Assembly (NCBI GenBank): GCA_003290165.1
Contig: QNQO01002083.1
Span: forward strand, 1 to 64,000
From: Berberis thunbergii
Taxonomy: Eukaryota; Streptophyta; Magnoliopsida; Ranunculales; Berberidaceae
Direction of reading: 5' to 3'
Length of the DNA stretch: 64,000 nucleotides
This document shows, piece by piece, positions 1 to 12,822 of the stretch (the stretch's first letter is position 1; every line of letters begins with the position of its first letter). A model generated the notes under the pieces. The model was not told the DNA's origin, searched no databases, and was given only the letters and a program-made list of their open reading frames with translations. The position numbers and the translations under genes are program-made.

Positions 1-500
1 ATATTATGGAGTAAAATATTGTAACCAAAGAATACACTTTCACTATTCTAAGGGCCTATTTATAGTTTATAAATAATGGAGGCTTCGAATAAATTTTGTT
101 AGGGACGTCAGTATAATTAAACAATGTTTGAGAGATGCTGATTTTGATTGTAAAAAGTATTATATATGGAGGGCATAATGGGAATCAAAAGTTAGATGTA
201 ATGGCCTATTTATAATTAATAGATATTGTTACGCTTCAAATCAATTATGTTAGAGGTTTAAGTATAATTAATCAATGTTTGAGAGATGTTGGTTTTGATT
301 GTAAGAAATATGAAATATCGAGGGCAAAAATGAAAAATCAATAAGTTAGATGTAAGAGCCTATTTATAGTTCACAGATAATTGAGAAACTTCAAATAAAT
401 TATACTAGAGGCTCAAGTATAATTCATCAGTGTTTGATAGGGACTGGTTTTGCTTGTAACTATTAGTAAGGCAAAATGAGAAATCCAAAAGTTAGAGTTG
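1..500. repeat. Three ~150-bp tandem repeats related to a MITE interior
   Basis: Three successive units start with the same CCTATTTAT word near 55, 205 and 359. Each continues with an AATGTTTGAGAGATG-like core and ends in an A-rich tract containing AAAGTTAGA. Units are similar but clearly diverged. Bases 1-180 also recur inverted at about 34722-34905, where they form the interior of a short element with perfect 30-bp terminal inverted repeats. The window begins inside that TIR (ATATTATG), so this is probably an internally amplified relative of that MITE cut by the window edge. No coding capacity is seen. Confidence 0.8.
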
Positions 501-1150
501 AAAATTTCATTGTTCCATCTAAGGCTTTCAGCACCATTATAATAGTACAAATTTCAGTGCATTGATATTTTCGGTTAACTACACGACGGAGTTGATAAGG
601 ATGGACACGATCTGGTTCGGTTTGGTAACTACCCCATACCAGTACCATTCCCAGAGTCTAATTTTGTCATGTTTCAGTTTTTTTAGTTTTTTTGAAGTTG
701 GTACAATACAAATTCGGCCTTTCTTCATTCCTGAATTTATACATATTCGAAAAAAATCAAACGGGTAAGGGGGAAAAAAAAAAAAAACTAGGCCAACTTA
801 CCTTACCACCATACACCTCCTCCCTCTAATCACCACCGCCAAGTTTCATCTCCCCATCTTTGATTGAAAAACCAGGGGCATCATCCCCTAAGTGAAAAAT
901 ATGTACGTGCATTGTGCTTTTAAAGTGATAAAGAGTAGTGTTTCCACGTATGTTTTTAACCACATCTTTGCCTTGTATCTTAGTTATGACGGGCTCTCTT
1001 ACTGCCAATGCTTTTGCTTTAGAACCATGGAGCTAGGTTTGTTTTAAAGTGTAGTATCCGACTCTCTCAAATGAAAGCAAATCAAAACAATCAATTTGAT
1101 ATTAGATCACAGGAAAGGGTGGAAAAACAAATGAATTATACCATCATATA
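501..1150. other. Intergenic stretch without a recognisable gene
   Basis: A+T-rich sequence with homopolymer runs (A-rich near 775-786). There is no conserved motif, no paired repeat ends, and only short open frames with no family signature. It lies 3' of helicase pseudogene A. Confidence 0.5.
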
Positions 1151-4100
1151 AATTAATTACAAGTTTAAGCATTAAAAATGTATAAGCATCTACACATTAA
1201 ATACAAACATTTGTCTAATGACCAAAGGGCCGAACATTTTCAGATTCTGTGGTGTTTCCAGATCCCAACTTCTCCTGCTCCTGCAAAGAAACAACTTTGT
1301 AGGCCAACTTTTTGGAGAGCAAAAGTTATTTTCTGTACATGATAATGTTATACTTGGCATATGCTGAAGATGGACGAGACCTCCAATGGAATGTCCAAAA
1401 TTTACCTTGATCAATTTCAGAAACTAGTGGGGAGTAACCCTGTTATTATATGTGAAATAAACTGCATGTTATTACGAAATACTATTTACCGTATTTAGCA
1501 ATTCTTTTTTTCCAATAAGCTCACCTGAAATGTCATTTCAGTATAAGTTTCTTTTTTGTTCAAGCAATATCAGTGAAGATTACCAGGTCGGACAAATCTA
1601 AACTCTCAGGTTCTTTGAACTTCTTTTGGACTAACCATATCTTCGCTGATTTCCCAACTCATTGGAACTTCCAGTTCCCTGTACACAAGTACAATAAGTT
1701 ACAAATCAAACTATCTGTACAAAAATGTGAGTAAAGAGGAAGGAACATGCATTGTTATAATAATATCTCATTAATTATAGAATTAGGCATCGCATACCCT
1801 TCAAGACATTTGTAACTGCGCCGGTAGATGATCATCAGCTGTATAGTTACGGAAGAGGAACTTAAGCTGCCCTTCTAACTGTAGCATCCCAATCCGTGAC
1901 CAAAATATCCCAAACTTTAAGACTTGAATGGTATTTTGAGCCCTCTTCCAAGAGTGTTCTACACTCCAGATGAGGTTAAGCGACTCCCTACTTATAATAG
2001 AGTACTGTCTTAACAACTCGAGAAGCTCCATCGATGATGTTGACGTTTCCTCGTCTTGAGAAGGATCCCTCCAACCATTTGAAGCTTCTTTAACAGAGAA
2101 ACAATTTCGTTTCGAGTCTCTACTTCCTTGATCCTTTCTATAGACTGCTGAAAATTATCTTCAAACACAACCTATCAAGAATAAAAGTCGGGCTACTTGA
2201 GATATGGCTGTGAAACACAGCCAAGTGGAGGAGAAACAGGACATAACAAACAGAAAATGCCAATTACAAGCAACACCTATTCCTTACTAATTCCAGAATT
2301 TTATGATATTCAGGAGAAGAAACGATCTAAATAGTACATGCAATGAAATTGATATACCTTCCACTTTGCACCTTGAAAAGTACAGAATTCATATCAAGTA
2401 GCTTATTGAGTTGTTCAAGCTCAATCATGGCACCTGCAATTCCATCCACTAATCTATCGTCATTTCAGCATTAGAAACATCCACGATCCTTTGCATCTAG
2501 GACTAACTGTCGTCCAAACTTATCACTGGTCGAGTCAAGTTGCTCATTTCCCCACAATCCAATAGGCAATACCATGGAAGCAAATTACAAAATCCACAAG
2601 CTATTGTTCAATTTTTAGAAATTTGGGCACATCAAGTGAGATCCATCAAAATACTGAACCAGAACAATAGGAATAATTATTTCCACGTTTAACCTTGCTC
2701 TTGTCAGAAGCCACATTTGTCCTCTGAATCTTTGTCAAGGAAACCCACATCACGCCTTCTCATTTGACCTTACAGTACTGATAATATCACATCTTCCTCG
2801 CCACCCTTGAAACCCATCAACAGACCGAATGCTCAACGAGAAGTTACCATCTGTCTTGTATTTGTCAGCAAGCTCCTTTTGCAGGCAAAAAACTTGTTGA
2901 TTTATACGGAGAAATAATGCCAACACTGATTCTTCTGTTTGTTCGAACTTGCAGCTGCAACACCGACACTATTATAGACAGCTTCATTCTCAATTATTAA
3001 AAATTAAATAAGGGCAATTCAATATAACTGACCTTCATAAAGCTTTGCAACAATCTCAGAGACCACAGCTGACTCCACTGGATTTCTTGGGCTATGTCCA
3101 TTACTAAAACCTCATTCCCATACCCAACATTGATAAATGAATAAGGTCCATACATGTCCTCCTTGAAGCAAATCTTTCTTGTAGATACTTTCTCTTCACA
3201 CTAGAAGCATCAGAAATCCGATTGCCATAGAACATGCTATAGGGAATAAGCTTATGGCAGGGTGCATTCTGTATTGGACATCAAGGAGGTGCTTCCTCTG
3301 ACCCAGCAACACCAATCTCTCAAACATACTTCTTCCAAAGTCAGCTTCCATACAAATCTATTAAGCAGAAAAAAAATATGTAACAATACAACAAATTGTG
3401 ATCAAGCATGTAAAGCTAAGAGAATACAGACAATAAGAAGATAAACAAACCTGGCTTTTGATCATTGCAGGCAATTGACATTCATCACCAACTAGTATTG
3501 CATGCTGGATACCTGGAAGTAGTAGAGGAACAACTGGATCACACTCTTTAAGCTGGGCAGCCTCATCAATGACCAACATTTTCAATGGTTTCATTTCTTC
3601 TGTCTGTAAAGTAGATGAAGTTCGATGCAGTGCAGAAGATAAGACAGGCATTTTGCAAACAAAATTTTTTGATCGAATTTGTATCACCAAACTCAGGAAC
3701 TGAAAGTGAGTTACGAAGAAAAGTAAGTATTCGAACGCACTCTGCTCTGTTGTTATGTAACAACTCAGACAATGTATTTGAGTCTTTATCACTGGAAGGA
3801 ATTGAGAGTTTCTTCAAGTCTATGTTAGTGATTTCATCACTATTATTAGAGTTTCTATATGGTCAAGAAAACCATCTGCCATCTTCATATGTTTTGCAAC
3901 ATCTTTTGAAATGAAAGACGTTGGCAGATTAGTACACAAACTTGTTATACAGATCTGTAAGTCTTTGTTAATGAACCTAAACTTGTTTCTAAAGAACTCC
4001 CCTATTGGTAAAATTTTAACCAATTTTTCGTTGTCTGCTCCTTCACATTTCCTGTTTCGAGAATGATCCTCCTCATTCTCCTGCCTCTGTTCTCTTTCTT

Positions 4101-5688
4101 CTTTATCCTTACGAAGATTTTCTTGCTCATTTTTTACACTTTCTACATAGCGAAGGTATATTGGAGTGGGATCTTCAAGCAAAGATATCATTGAAACTAG
4201 ATTTGGTTCCCAGTCAGAAGAACACTTCTCTAGTCCTCTCACACGACAGTCAAGAAAAACATCAAAGAGGTCATCATTCTCATAAATCTTCATCCGCACC
4301 TCATTACCAAACAACAGAACATCTCCCAACCACGCCAATCATGTCCAAGTGACTCCTTAAGCAATTTAAGAAGACGCAAAGTTACTTCCACAACTGCTGT
4401 GTTAGTCGGGGCACATGTAAGGGTTCTGCATTTTTGTTTTAGGAGTGCCCAGAGCAATGTACTAACTGTCTTTGTTTTACCAGTGCCTGGGGGACCCCAA
4501 TGAGCTTGATGGGGTTCTTATGATTGCATCTACTTGTTTCTATGGAGCTTAACAACGGCTGGGTCTGTGATTCATTTAGATTGAATGAGCTTAAATCTAC
4601 ACCAATATCATTTCCAGAAGCTCTGTCTATTTGTGAAGCACATCGATCACAATCTATCCCAACCTGTAAAACGTAAGACATAATATCCATCACTTCTTTG
4701 ATACTGCCCTTTATTCTGTACTTTTGACCGGAAAATTACAGACACTCATTTTAAACATAATTGCATGTGCAACAACTAGATGTCAAATAAGTAAAATGAT
4801 CAAATAAGTTTGCTTAACAAAAATGATTCAAATTAGCAATATCAAAACCATGTCAAAAAAAGAAGAAGAAACGAGCTATAGTACTTACTGTGGAATTTGC
4901 ATCCAACACCTCGTTAAAAATACTGAGGTTGTGTTGACGCTTCTCTTGCTTTAATGCTTCCCATATTCGAATATTGGTCGTGGCATTCATCAAATAAACG
5001 GCATAAACAGATCCTCTTTCTGGTACCCGCTAATAGGCCTTGAAGCTCGGATCCTGTCAGTTGCCCCCTTCACAAATATAGCAAGAATAAATGATCCTGG
5101 TGACCTCTTGTAGTAGGTTAGTTGTGGAGAGCGCACAGTTGACAGAAGAATCACATCCCCAGTCTGAGGTTTGTATGTTTCTTTCTTACTAGTACTCTCA
5201 ACCTTTGCTTCAACTATTACTTCATAGATTGAGCTTCGGCTGGGTCGATAACCTCTGGGTTCAGTAATAGAAATATTTGAGATGTTGGTGCTTGAGAGGC
5301 ACCTTTCAAGCCCGAAAGCAGACCAGCATGAGTTTCCTCAATGAGAGGATTTACAAATGAATTCAAGTAATGTTCCACTGATTTGAAGGTGTTTGGGATT
5401 TTCCCCACCTGCCCAAATAAATATCCCAATTAAACAAAACATAGTTCTTAATCAGTATTCAAAACCACAGAAAAATTCACCAACTCTAGTCGACCACTCA
5501 CTAATATTACTACCATTGTTAAAATTGCCTCCGCAACTACTTAGGAGATAAATCTGGTTGTATATGAAAAAATATTGGTGGTAAATGAGATGAGGAGAGA
5601 CCTGATTTTGGAAGAGATTTCTGTTGAGTATGTCACTGAGACTCCAAGAGAATATCAAATCTGTTAAACTACTGTTAGCCAATTCCAT
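1150..5688 (-). pseudogene. SEN1/UPF1-like superfamily 1 RNA helicase, copy A (decayed)
   Basis: The family is SF1 helicases of the SEN1/MAGATAMA3 type, which unwind RNA or RNA-DNA hybrids in the nucleus. Exon 1 (5688-5602, 29 codons) starts at ATG and ends at a CAG|GT donor; exon 2 begins at 5408 after a CAG acceptor. Further along are the DLSSFNLNESQ Q-motif region, Walker A GPPGTGKT (about 4480-4505), the CAPTNTAV motif, a charged insert, Walker B DEAAQ followed by GDECQLPA (3440-3580), and VQYRMHP (about 3270). Lesions: a frameshift near 5220, a one-base loss just before Walker A, another near 4340, and heavy decay below 3200, where only scraps of the C-terminal helicase core remain. Copy B (8940-20034) aligns over exons and 3' UTR. 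The intact 912-codon copia frame nearby argues against poor sequence quality as the cause. Confidence 0.88.
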
Positions 5689-6361
5689 GTTTTTTTTACT
5701 TTACCTCTGCAGTGACAAAATCAAGCGATGAACAAGTTTATTTTTTATAGATCTCCTTATCTCTCAATTTCTTCTTCACAACATATTAGGAATGTTGTGT
5801 GTTTATATATGAAGTCATGAAGAAAAATTGAAGGCCCCCACAAGCTTGCTTAGCACCAAAGTAATAAAAGCTTGCTTAGCACCAAAGTAATAAAAGCTTG
5901 CAAACCTTTGGTATCTTCTTCTTTTCACTTTCTTTTAACATTTACAACTGAAAAGAACATAAACTTGTACGGACAGACATTGGACTTTAAGTCTTCCTTT
6001 AGTCTTTATTTTAATCCAACCTTGTTTACATCTATATGTCCATGGTGCCAAGACTTGAGACTTAAGATGTGCAGAGGAAGCTTTCAATGGTCGGCAAACT
6101 CATTGTAGAGGAGGGACGAAGGGCATACAGGACAAACCTTTGGTGGGCACCTCATGTAATAAAAGGGATGACTAGTGAAAGTTCTTTGAAAAAGGAACCA
6201 AGTAAAGAAGAGAGAGATGATGATGTTGAGGGGAGAAATTAATGGTGAAATGAATGACTTGAGATGGGAGTCGAAGGATCATTGGAAGGTGACGTATATA
6301 TATGTGACGTTGTAGTATTATGCATGCATGCATGCCCAGCCATGAGGGCGATCCAAGGAAC

Positions 6362-6377
6362 CGGGGCTTCGGCCCCG
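6362..6377. other. Perfect 6-bp GC stem closing a TTCG tetraloop
   Basis: CGGGGC-TTCG-GCCCCG is a perfect hairpin with the C(UUCG)G closing arrangement, known to be exceptionally stable in RNA. It follows a CATGCATGCATG run at about 6321-6334. Both are conserved in the duplicated copy (37011-37026). No flanking promoter or terminator is recognisable, so the function is unknown. Confidence 0.7.
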
Positions 6378-6777
6378 ACAAAATGTCAATTTTAGGATCC
6401 AAATTTTTGGTTGATTTATTGACATTTTCCATTTTCTACTTTGGACACTAGCTTTTCTTAGCTTACTCCATGCACTGGGCTTGTCCAAACTTATTCGCAT
6501 CACAGACACTTCCAACTCCACAATTACAAACTTTTGAACTCTACAACCATCAGTTCCAAAAGATCATAACTATTTTTAATATCTTTTCACCAACCATTGA
6601 TTAGAACATTCGAATTCAATGGTAAAGTGTTCACTAGTTGTAGCTCAGTTGGTCCGACATCCACTTTCTTAGTTCCAGACTCACCAGTTAGGATTTTGTG
6701 AGTTTTCACCTGATTATTAGGAACACATGTACCTTGTCGTTGATAAGCCTTCGGATATTGAATGTAGCAGCTTAGAT

Positions 6778-6976
6778 GGACTGGATCGGAACGAAGCGAA
6801 AACAAGTTTCTATGCGAAATGCAGGCGACGGGGATATTAAGTGACAACAATACTGTAGCCTTCGGGCCTAAATTCATGCAATGTGGAGGCGATGGACCGA
6901 AGCGAAAGCAAGTCTCTATACGAGATGGATGTGGCGAAAACATTAAGTGGCAACAATATTGTAGCCTTCGGGCCTG
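6778..6976. repeat. Two ~106-bp direct repeats each with a GCC-TTCG-GGC hairpin
   Basis: Two diverged units share GAAGCGAAA-CAAGT, TCTAT-CGA, ATTAAGTG-CAACAATA and GTAGCCTTCGGGCCT. The last word begins at 6855 and 6961, a period of 106. Each unit ends in a small GCC-TTCG-GGC stem-loop (6858-6867 and 6964-6973). The same pair is present in the other duplication copy (about 37428-37627). There is no open frame of note. Confidence 0.65.
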
Positions 6977-7085
6977 GTTTGGTAAACTCTATAGGGTAGT
7001 ACTCTAAACCCTTATGCAAAACCTACCACATTATGAACATAGAACCACACCATAAAAAACCTTCAACATCTCTATTATGTTATAT

Positions 7086-8417
7086 GGTAGCTGCTAAATA
7101 ACACCACCACCATCAGGCTACTTTCTGAAGGACACCACCTTTAAAACACTTAATAAAAAAAATTCCCCCTTTTCTCTCCCACACGGTCTTTCCCTCTCCC
7201 AACAATTGAACTTCTCACAGAAACTCTTCCCGCCCTCATTCTCCCTCCGCTCTCTTGCTCTACTATCCACTCTTTCCCTCGACCGTTGGTGTGCGATTCA
7301 AAGGTTGGAGGTTTTTGTGCGATTTTGAGGTATGTTGGTGTGCGAATTAGTGCATTTCTGTGGGATTCTAGGGCTCAGTTGGTTCGATTTGGTGTCGATT
7401 TAGTGCGTGGTCTTTGATGTGTTCGATTTAGTGCGTGGTCTTTGATGTGTTCGATTGTTCAACCAAACCCAAACGAATTTAGGTAAACCTCTATTCTCTT
7501 CCCTTCGTTGTGTTCGAGTGTGTTGTTGTAATTGTTTCATATTAGTATGGCAAAAACAAATAAATATGTTGTCGATGAGGTTGGTGGTGACGTTGAGGGT
7601 AGTGTAGGTGGGGGTGATGATGGTGGTGTTGGTGGTGATCATCCAACTGAAAGACAACCAATGACAGTGTCTTTCAGAAAGGTCATAGCCGTAAAAAAAA
7701 AACCCGATATGGATGAGAAAAAAATCCAACAATAGAGGGAGAAATAAATAGAGATGAAGATGAGAGAATATGCATTGGGGAGTGATTTGATCGTCGCATC
7801 TGAAGCGACGACACTCCTATTGCTATCTCAAAGTCAATGTAGTGTGGTTCGTGATGTTGAGGGAGCGGATAAGGTTGAAAGGAATGAGGGTGACAAGGAG
7901 GTTGAGTAAACGCAGGGGAATGTAAAGGGTAGGGGATGAGGAGGTTGAGCATGGTCAGGAGGATGCGGAGGGTCATGGGTTGAGGGAGGTGAGCAGGGTC
8001 ATCGGGATGCGGAGGCTTAAGGGGATGTGGAGGCCCCAGGTGAACCATATGAAGATCCAGTTATTTCTGTAGAACTTGGTCCCGATGGAGATCCATAACC
8101 TGGCAAAGTTTCTTATCCTGGTGGTCCTAATGATGCATCAATATTAAAGGATTATGATGACCATGTTGCTCATTCCATTTGGTCTGGTCAGAAGTATTTA
8201 TAATATTTTCAATATACAAACAAAACGTTTTAACATTATTGGACACTGGCTAGTTTTTCTTATTGTGTAGGAGCGAAGGGAGTTGAGATGTCGGGCATCA
8301 GTAAATTTTTTTTATAGATTTGAGGTTGCCTCTGAAGGAAGTTATTTCAATGGTTTATAAGAGTGGTCTTCGCCCGTTGATAGATTATTGTAAGGGTCAT
8401 ATTGATAGGGTCACAAT
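7086..8417. mobile_element. Truncated left arm of the plant-mobile-domain MULE
   Basis: It begins with the same terminal sequence as the full element at 37736 (GGTAGCTGCTAAATAACACC) and the same flanking ATGTTATAT. It is colinear with that element for 1.3 kb and then ends abruptly at 8417. No right TIR exists here. The truncation coincides with the edge of the segmental duplication, so this copy came by DNA-level duplication, not by separate transposition. Confidence 0.85.
7547..8417 (+). pseudogene. 5' part of plant mobile domain gene (MULE passenger, copy 1)
   Basis: ATG at 7547 opens a Gly/Asp/Val-rich stretch (VGGGDDGGVGGD) that loses frame at an A-run near 7692. Downstream on the same strand are YPGGPNDASIL and a following HVAHSIWSGQ segment, which in this family precede the plant mobile domain (PMD). 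An in-frame stop lies between these blocks. The sequence then reaches LRPLIDYCKGHIDRVT and stops at the duplication edge, so most of the PMD is missing. It is a partial copy of the gene at 38198-41124. Confidence 0.7.
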
Positions 8418-8939
8418 ACCTAAATATCCAACTTCCTCTCCTAGTCCTATCTACCTCTAAGTCTATTTGCCTAGTTTTATTTGTTATCTCAATCACAATC
8501 AGTTAATCAGAATGGGTAACAGTAGAACATCCGTGAACACTATTGTTGTACATATATATACTTGTAAATTCTCTTCATTGATGTCAAATGCAACAATTCT
8601 TCGAACAATTTCATGTGAAAACAAAATAATACCTATTGTTGTGAGGCATTCAGGGAAGTCATAGTGAGAACTAGTAGACAACCACACCAGGTTTATTTAT
8701 TTAGCAACAGGGAGAGAGGAGGAGCTTTCATGAACTAACATATAGATAATTGCTCTCAAAAGTTTTTAAAAATAGTAGAAGGGCAATACGTGAAAACAAT
8801 GTTTCTGAACAGAAGTCGTTCCTTGTAGATTAATCCGGCAATGCTACAACTAAAGTTAGGTTGCAAATCGATCAAGGTACCAATACTGATGGAAGATAAA
8901 GGAGTAAAAAAAACACACCAATCATATAACTTAAAAGTT
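8418..8939. other. Spacer 3' of helicase pseudogene B
   Basis: A+T-rich sequence that begins exactly where the segmental duplication ends. Nothing recognisable: no repeat ends, no conserved frame. Confidence 0.5.
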
Positions 8940-11131
8940 TAAGCATTAAGGTTTAAACTTCTATAAATTCAAAATAAACACTTTTCCAATGACTAAAGAA
9001 AAAAATTTGCATCAAATGGTGTCCAAACATTCCCAGCTCCTAATGTTCTTAGTTTCAGTACTACTCAAACACCATGGTCTTCTCCTGCAAAGAACCAACA
9101 ATGTGTATAGATCAGAATTTATTTATACAATAACGTTATTTCCTTCGTTTTACCTTTAAATTTCTGAAAACTACATTGTTAAAAAACATGTCAACCACTT
9201 AATACGTTTACATACTTCATTCTCTTACAAACTCACCTGAAAATGGAGCTTCCATGTTTACATTCAGTTTAGTCCTATCCTAGCTTGAGTGAAGACAACT
9301 GGTTGGACAAATGTATAGATTTCATATTGAGTAGCTTATCATGTTGTTTTAGTTCATCCATGGCACTTGCAATTACTTCAGCTAACCTATCATCATTTTC
9401 TGCATTATAGAAACACCCACGATCATTTGCATCCAGGACTAACTTCTTCCAAACAGTATCACTTTCAACTACAGTCGATTCATTTCCCACAATCCACAGG
9501 CAATACCTACAAGCGAATAACAAAATCCAACTTTGCTCAGTTTGTATAAATCTGGGTATTCATGCAAGGTCATGAAATACAATGAACAAAAGTACGGATA
9601 ATACCCATATTTACCTTGCTCTTGTAAGGGCCACATTTGTCCTTTGTTGATTTTTAAGAAAACCCGCAGATCCTTTCTCATTTGACCTTATGGTAGTTAT
9701 AATTATCACATCTACCTCACCACCTTGAAACCCATCAACAGATTGAATGCTCAAGGAGAAGTTAATATCTGCGTCATATTTGTTAGCAAGCTTCTTTTGC
9801 AGCCCAAACACTTGTGCATTATATGGAGATATAATGACAACACTGATCTTTTGTTTGGTTGCGATTGCAGCTGAAACACCAACACTATTACATATAACTT
9901 CCTTCTCAGTGGCTTTAACTTGAGCAAGAAAAAAATCAATATAACTGGCCTGCATAAGCTTGGCAACAATAGCAGAGACTACAGCTGATTCTACTGGATT
10001 TCTTGGGCTATGTCCATCAACTAAAACCTCCTTCCTATAAGCAACATTTAGAAACGAACAAGGTCCAAACATTTCTCCTTGAAGCAAACCTATCTTGTAG
10101 TTACTTCCCCCAACATTAGAAGAATTAGAAATCCTTTTGCCGTAACACACATTATTTGGGAATAAGCTAATGGTAGGATGCATTCTGTACTGGACGTCAA
10201 GGAGGTGATTTCTCTGTCCCAGCAGCACCAATCTCTCGAACACGCTCCTTCCAAAGTCAGCATCCATACAAATCTATTATGTGATAAAATAGTGTTAGGT
10301 TATGAGTATTGCACAGCTATACAAATACACTAAATAAAACAAACAAACTGGCTTTTAATCATTGCCGGCAATTGGCATTCGTCACCCACAAGTATCGCAT
10401 GCTGGATACCTGGAAGTAGTAGAGGAATAACTGATTCACACTCTTTAAGCTGGGCAGCCTCTTCAATGACCAACATTTTCAATGGTTTCATTTCTTCTGT
10501 CTGTAAAGTAGATGAAGTTGATGCAGTGCAGAAGATAAGACAGGCATTCTGCAAACAAAATTCTTTGATCGAATTTGTATCACTAAACTCAGGAACTGAA
10601 AACGATCCATGAAGAAAAGTAAGTATTGGAACACACTCTGCTCTGCTTTTATGTAACAACTCGGACAATGTAGTTGAGCCTTTATCACTGGAAGGAAAAG
10701 ATATTTTCTTCAAGTCTATGATGTTGATTTCATCAGTGGTTAACAAAGTTCCTATACAATCAAACAACATATCTGCTCGTGCTCGCTTCATGTGTTCTAC
10801 TACTACTTTGGAGAGGAAAGATGTTGGCGGATTAGTACACAATGTTCTCATACAGATCTTCATGTCTTCCTTCATGGACCTAAACCACTTTCTACAGAAT
10901 TCCGCTATTGTTACAACTTTAACCAAATTTTCATTATAAGCTGCACCACTTTTCTTATTTTCAACATAATCTTCCTCATTCCCCTGCTTCCTCTGTTCTC
11001 TTTCTTCATTATCCTTCCGATGCTTTTCTCCCTCCATCTCTTCCATTTTCTTTTTTGTTCTTTCCACATAGAGAGAGTATTCAGGAGTGGGATCTTTAAT
11101 AAAAGAAATCAATGAATCTAGATATAGTTTC

Positions 11132-11594
11132 TGTTGGACAAATCCAATAATGTGGGCACACATATGTAGTATAACGTGTATTGCTATCTTAAAGTGTAGT
11201 CCATTTAAATATGTGATCTAATAGGGGTATTGGACTATAAGGTATTAATAAATAACATGGTGTAAATAAGGATGTAATTTCTAATTCAATGAGGGGCAGA
11301 ATTGGAAATTCACAGCCCGTAAATTGAAAGGTTGTGACTTATGGGCATTATAAATTAGGATGGGTCCCCGATTGAGCGTATGCGTATCAGAGAAATTTTT
11401 GGCATTATCTTCTGTATCCTCTCAACAGAGAACTAAGGGAAAACGCTTGAATCAATTGGAAGATCCAAACAATCCAAACTCATCACAATCAACGAGGAAA
11501 TCGCTATGGATCGATCGGGTATGTTTCTATTTTTTTTTTTTTTTCTTTTCATTGAATCAATAGAGTCTTAAGTTATTGTAGTTTAAATACAATA
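11132..11594 (+). repeat. 5' LTR of copia I
   Basis: Nearly identical to 17275-17732. It starts TGTTGGACAAATCC and ends ATACAATA directly before the PBS. A 3'-side poly-T tract (about 11530-11549) is longer than in the other LTR. It supplies the element's promoter by family analogy; a clear TATA box was not singled out. Confidence 0.96.
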
Positions 11595-11596
11595 AT

Positions 11597-11608
11597 TGGT
11601 ATCAGAGC
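11597..11608 (+). other. Primer-binding site (initiator Met tRNA)
   Basis: TGGTATCAGAGC lies two bases past the 5' LTR end and matches the 3' end of plant initiator methionine tRNA, the usual primer for copia minus-strand synthesis. Confidence 0.92.
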
Positions 11609-11861
11609 AACTCCTGTTGATTCCATGTGAAATTATAAAGGAAAAACATACTGTGATTATTTGTTTCATAGAGTGATATATAGATTCATACAGTGATATA
11701 TATACATTCATATAATATCAAGGCAATTGAATACTATATGTTATTTATGATTATAGATTCATATGAATATCATGAATGCAGTGATTATGGATTATGTATT
11801 AATACAATATTACAATTTGGATCAAGGTGAAATAGATGTATAAAAAAAAAAAAAATTTATG

Positions 11862-12250
11862 CAGTGAACAGTGATACGTGATGAACAGTGATACGGGATT
11901 TCACTGTTTGTGATGAACAGTGATACGTGATTTCACTGTTTGTGATGAACAGTGATACGTACTTATGAACAGTGCTTCGTGATTATGAACAGTGCTTCGT
12001 GAGCAACAGTGATACGTGATTTCACTGTTGCGATGAACAGTGATACGTGATGAACAGTGATACGCGATTATGCGCGAAAAAAAAAAATTACTGTTCACAT
12101 TGACCGCGACTATTCACTATTGGGCCTGGCGAATGTTGGGCTTGTATAGTGACTGTTCACGGGCCTGGTGACTGTTCATGGGCCTGGTGACTATTCAATT
12201 GACTATTCACGAGCCTGGTGACTGTTCACCTATTGGGCCTGTTGCTGTTA
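11862..12250 (+). repeat. Short-repeat array in the copia I leader with opposite-strand arms
   Basis: From about 11872 to 12065 the word GAACAGTGATACG and variants recurs some eight to ten times, mixed with TTTCACTGTT. From about 12092 to 12235 the complementary word ACTGTTCA recurs with GGGCCTGGTG spacers. The two halves are therefore partly reverse-complementary and could fold together in the genomic RNA. The array lies between the PBS and the gag start, where packaging or translation signals would be expected. It is non-coding. Confidence 0.8.
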
Positions 12251-12822
12251 TTAATAATTGGGCCTGTTGCTGTTGGTAATATTGTTTTAAAGTGTTGGGA
12301 CCTATGTAATGTGGCTATATTTTATTTAGACCCATGTTTTAATTGTATTAATGGCTATATTTTATTTATACATAGAATATAATTTTGGTTTCATGTATCA
12401 CTATTGTGTTCCTTATTTAAAATTTACACCATTTAACTAATATGTTGCCAAAGCAACCACTATTAGAAAATATTGGTTGATTTTAAATAAGTGAGCATGC
12501 TACTTCCATGTGAAACAATCGGCCCAAAGGAAGATTGTTTTGACCGGATAGTCCCTAGTCTTAAATATGTGATAAAGTTTACTTTACCATGCTTTTATTA
12601 TGTCAGTCCAAAGAAAGGCATAATATTAGGCCGGTTCATTTTGTACAAAGAGTACCACTTACAGATTGATATTTCTGTCCAAAGACTAAATAACAATGCT
12701 GTGTTAGGTATCTTAATGTGGGTTTTTTTTTTAATTTACCTATTGTATGAATTTAAAAGTTTATGCAATTGAATAATGACGTGAATATGTTATTTATGTA
12801 ATTTATTCTCTGTACAGCTAAT

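Larger units (their letters stand above)
5685..8417. repeat. Segmental duplication, copy 1 (helicase 5' flank plus MULE left arm)
   Basis: This segment recurs in the same orientation at 34947-39048 with near identity. The left breakpoint falls at the helicase A start codon (CCATG plus a T-run); the right one is at TCACAAT, after which the copies diverge completely. Differences: copy 1 has a tandem doubling of about 26 bp near 5842-5895, small indels near 8190-8260, and it lacks the 1.4-kb hAT present in copy 2. Copy 1 therefore shows the uninserted hAT site (TGTACGGA near 5965). It also holds the first 1.3 kb of the MULE. Confidence 0.92.
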
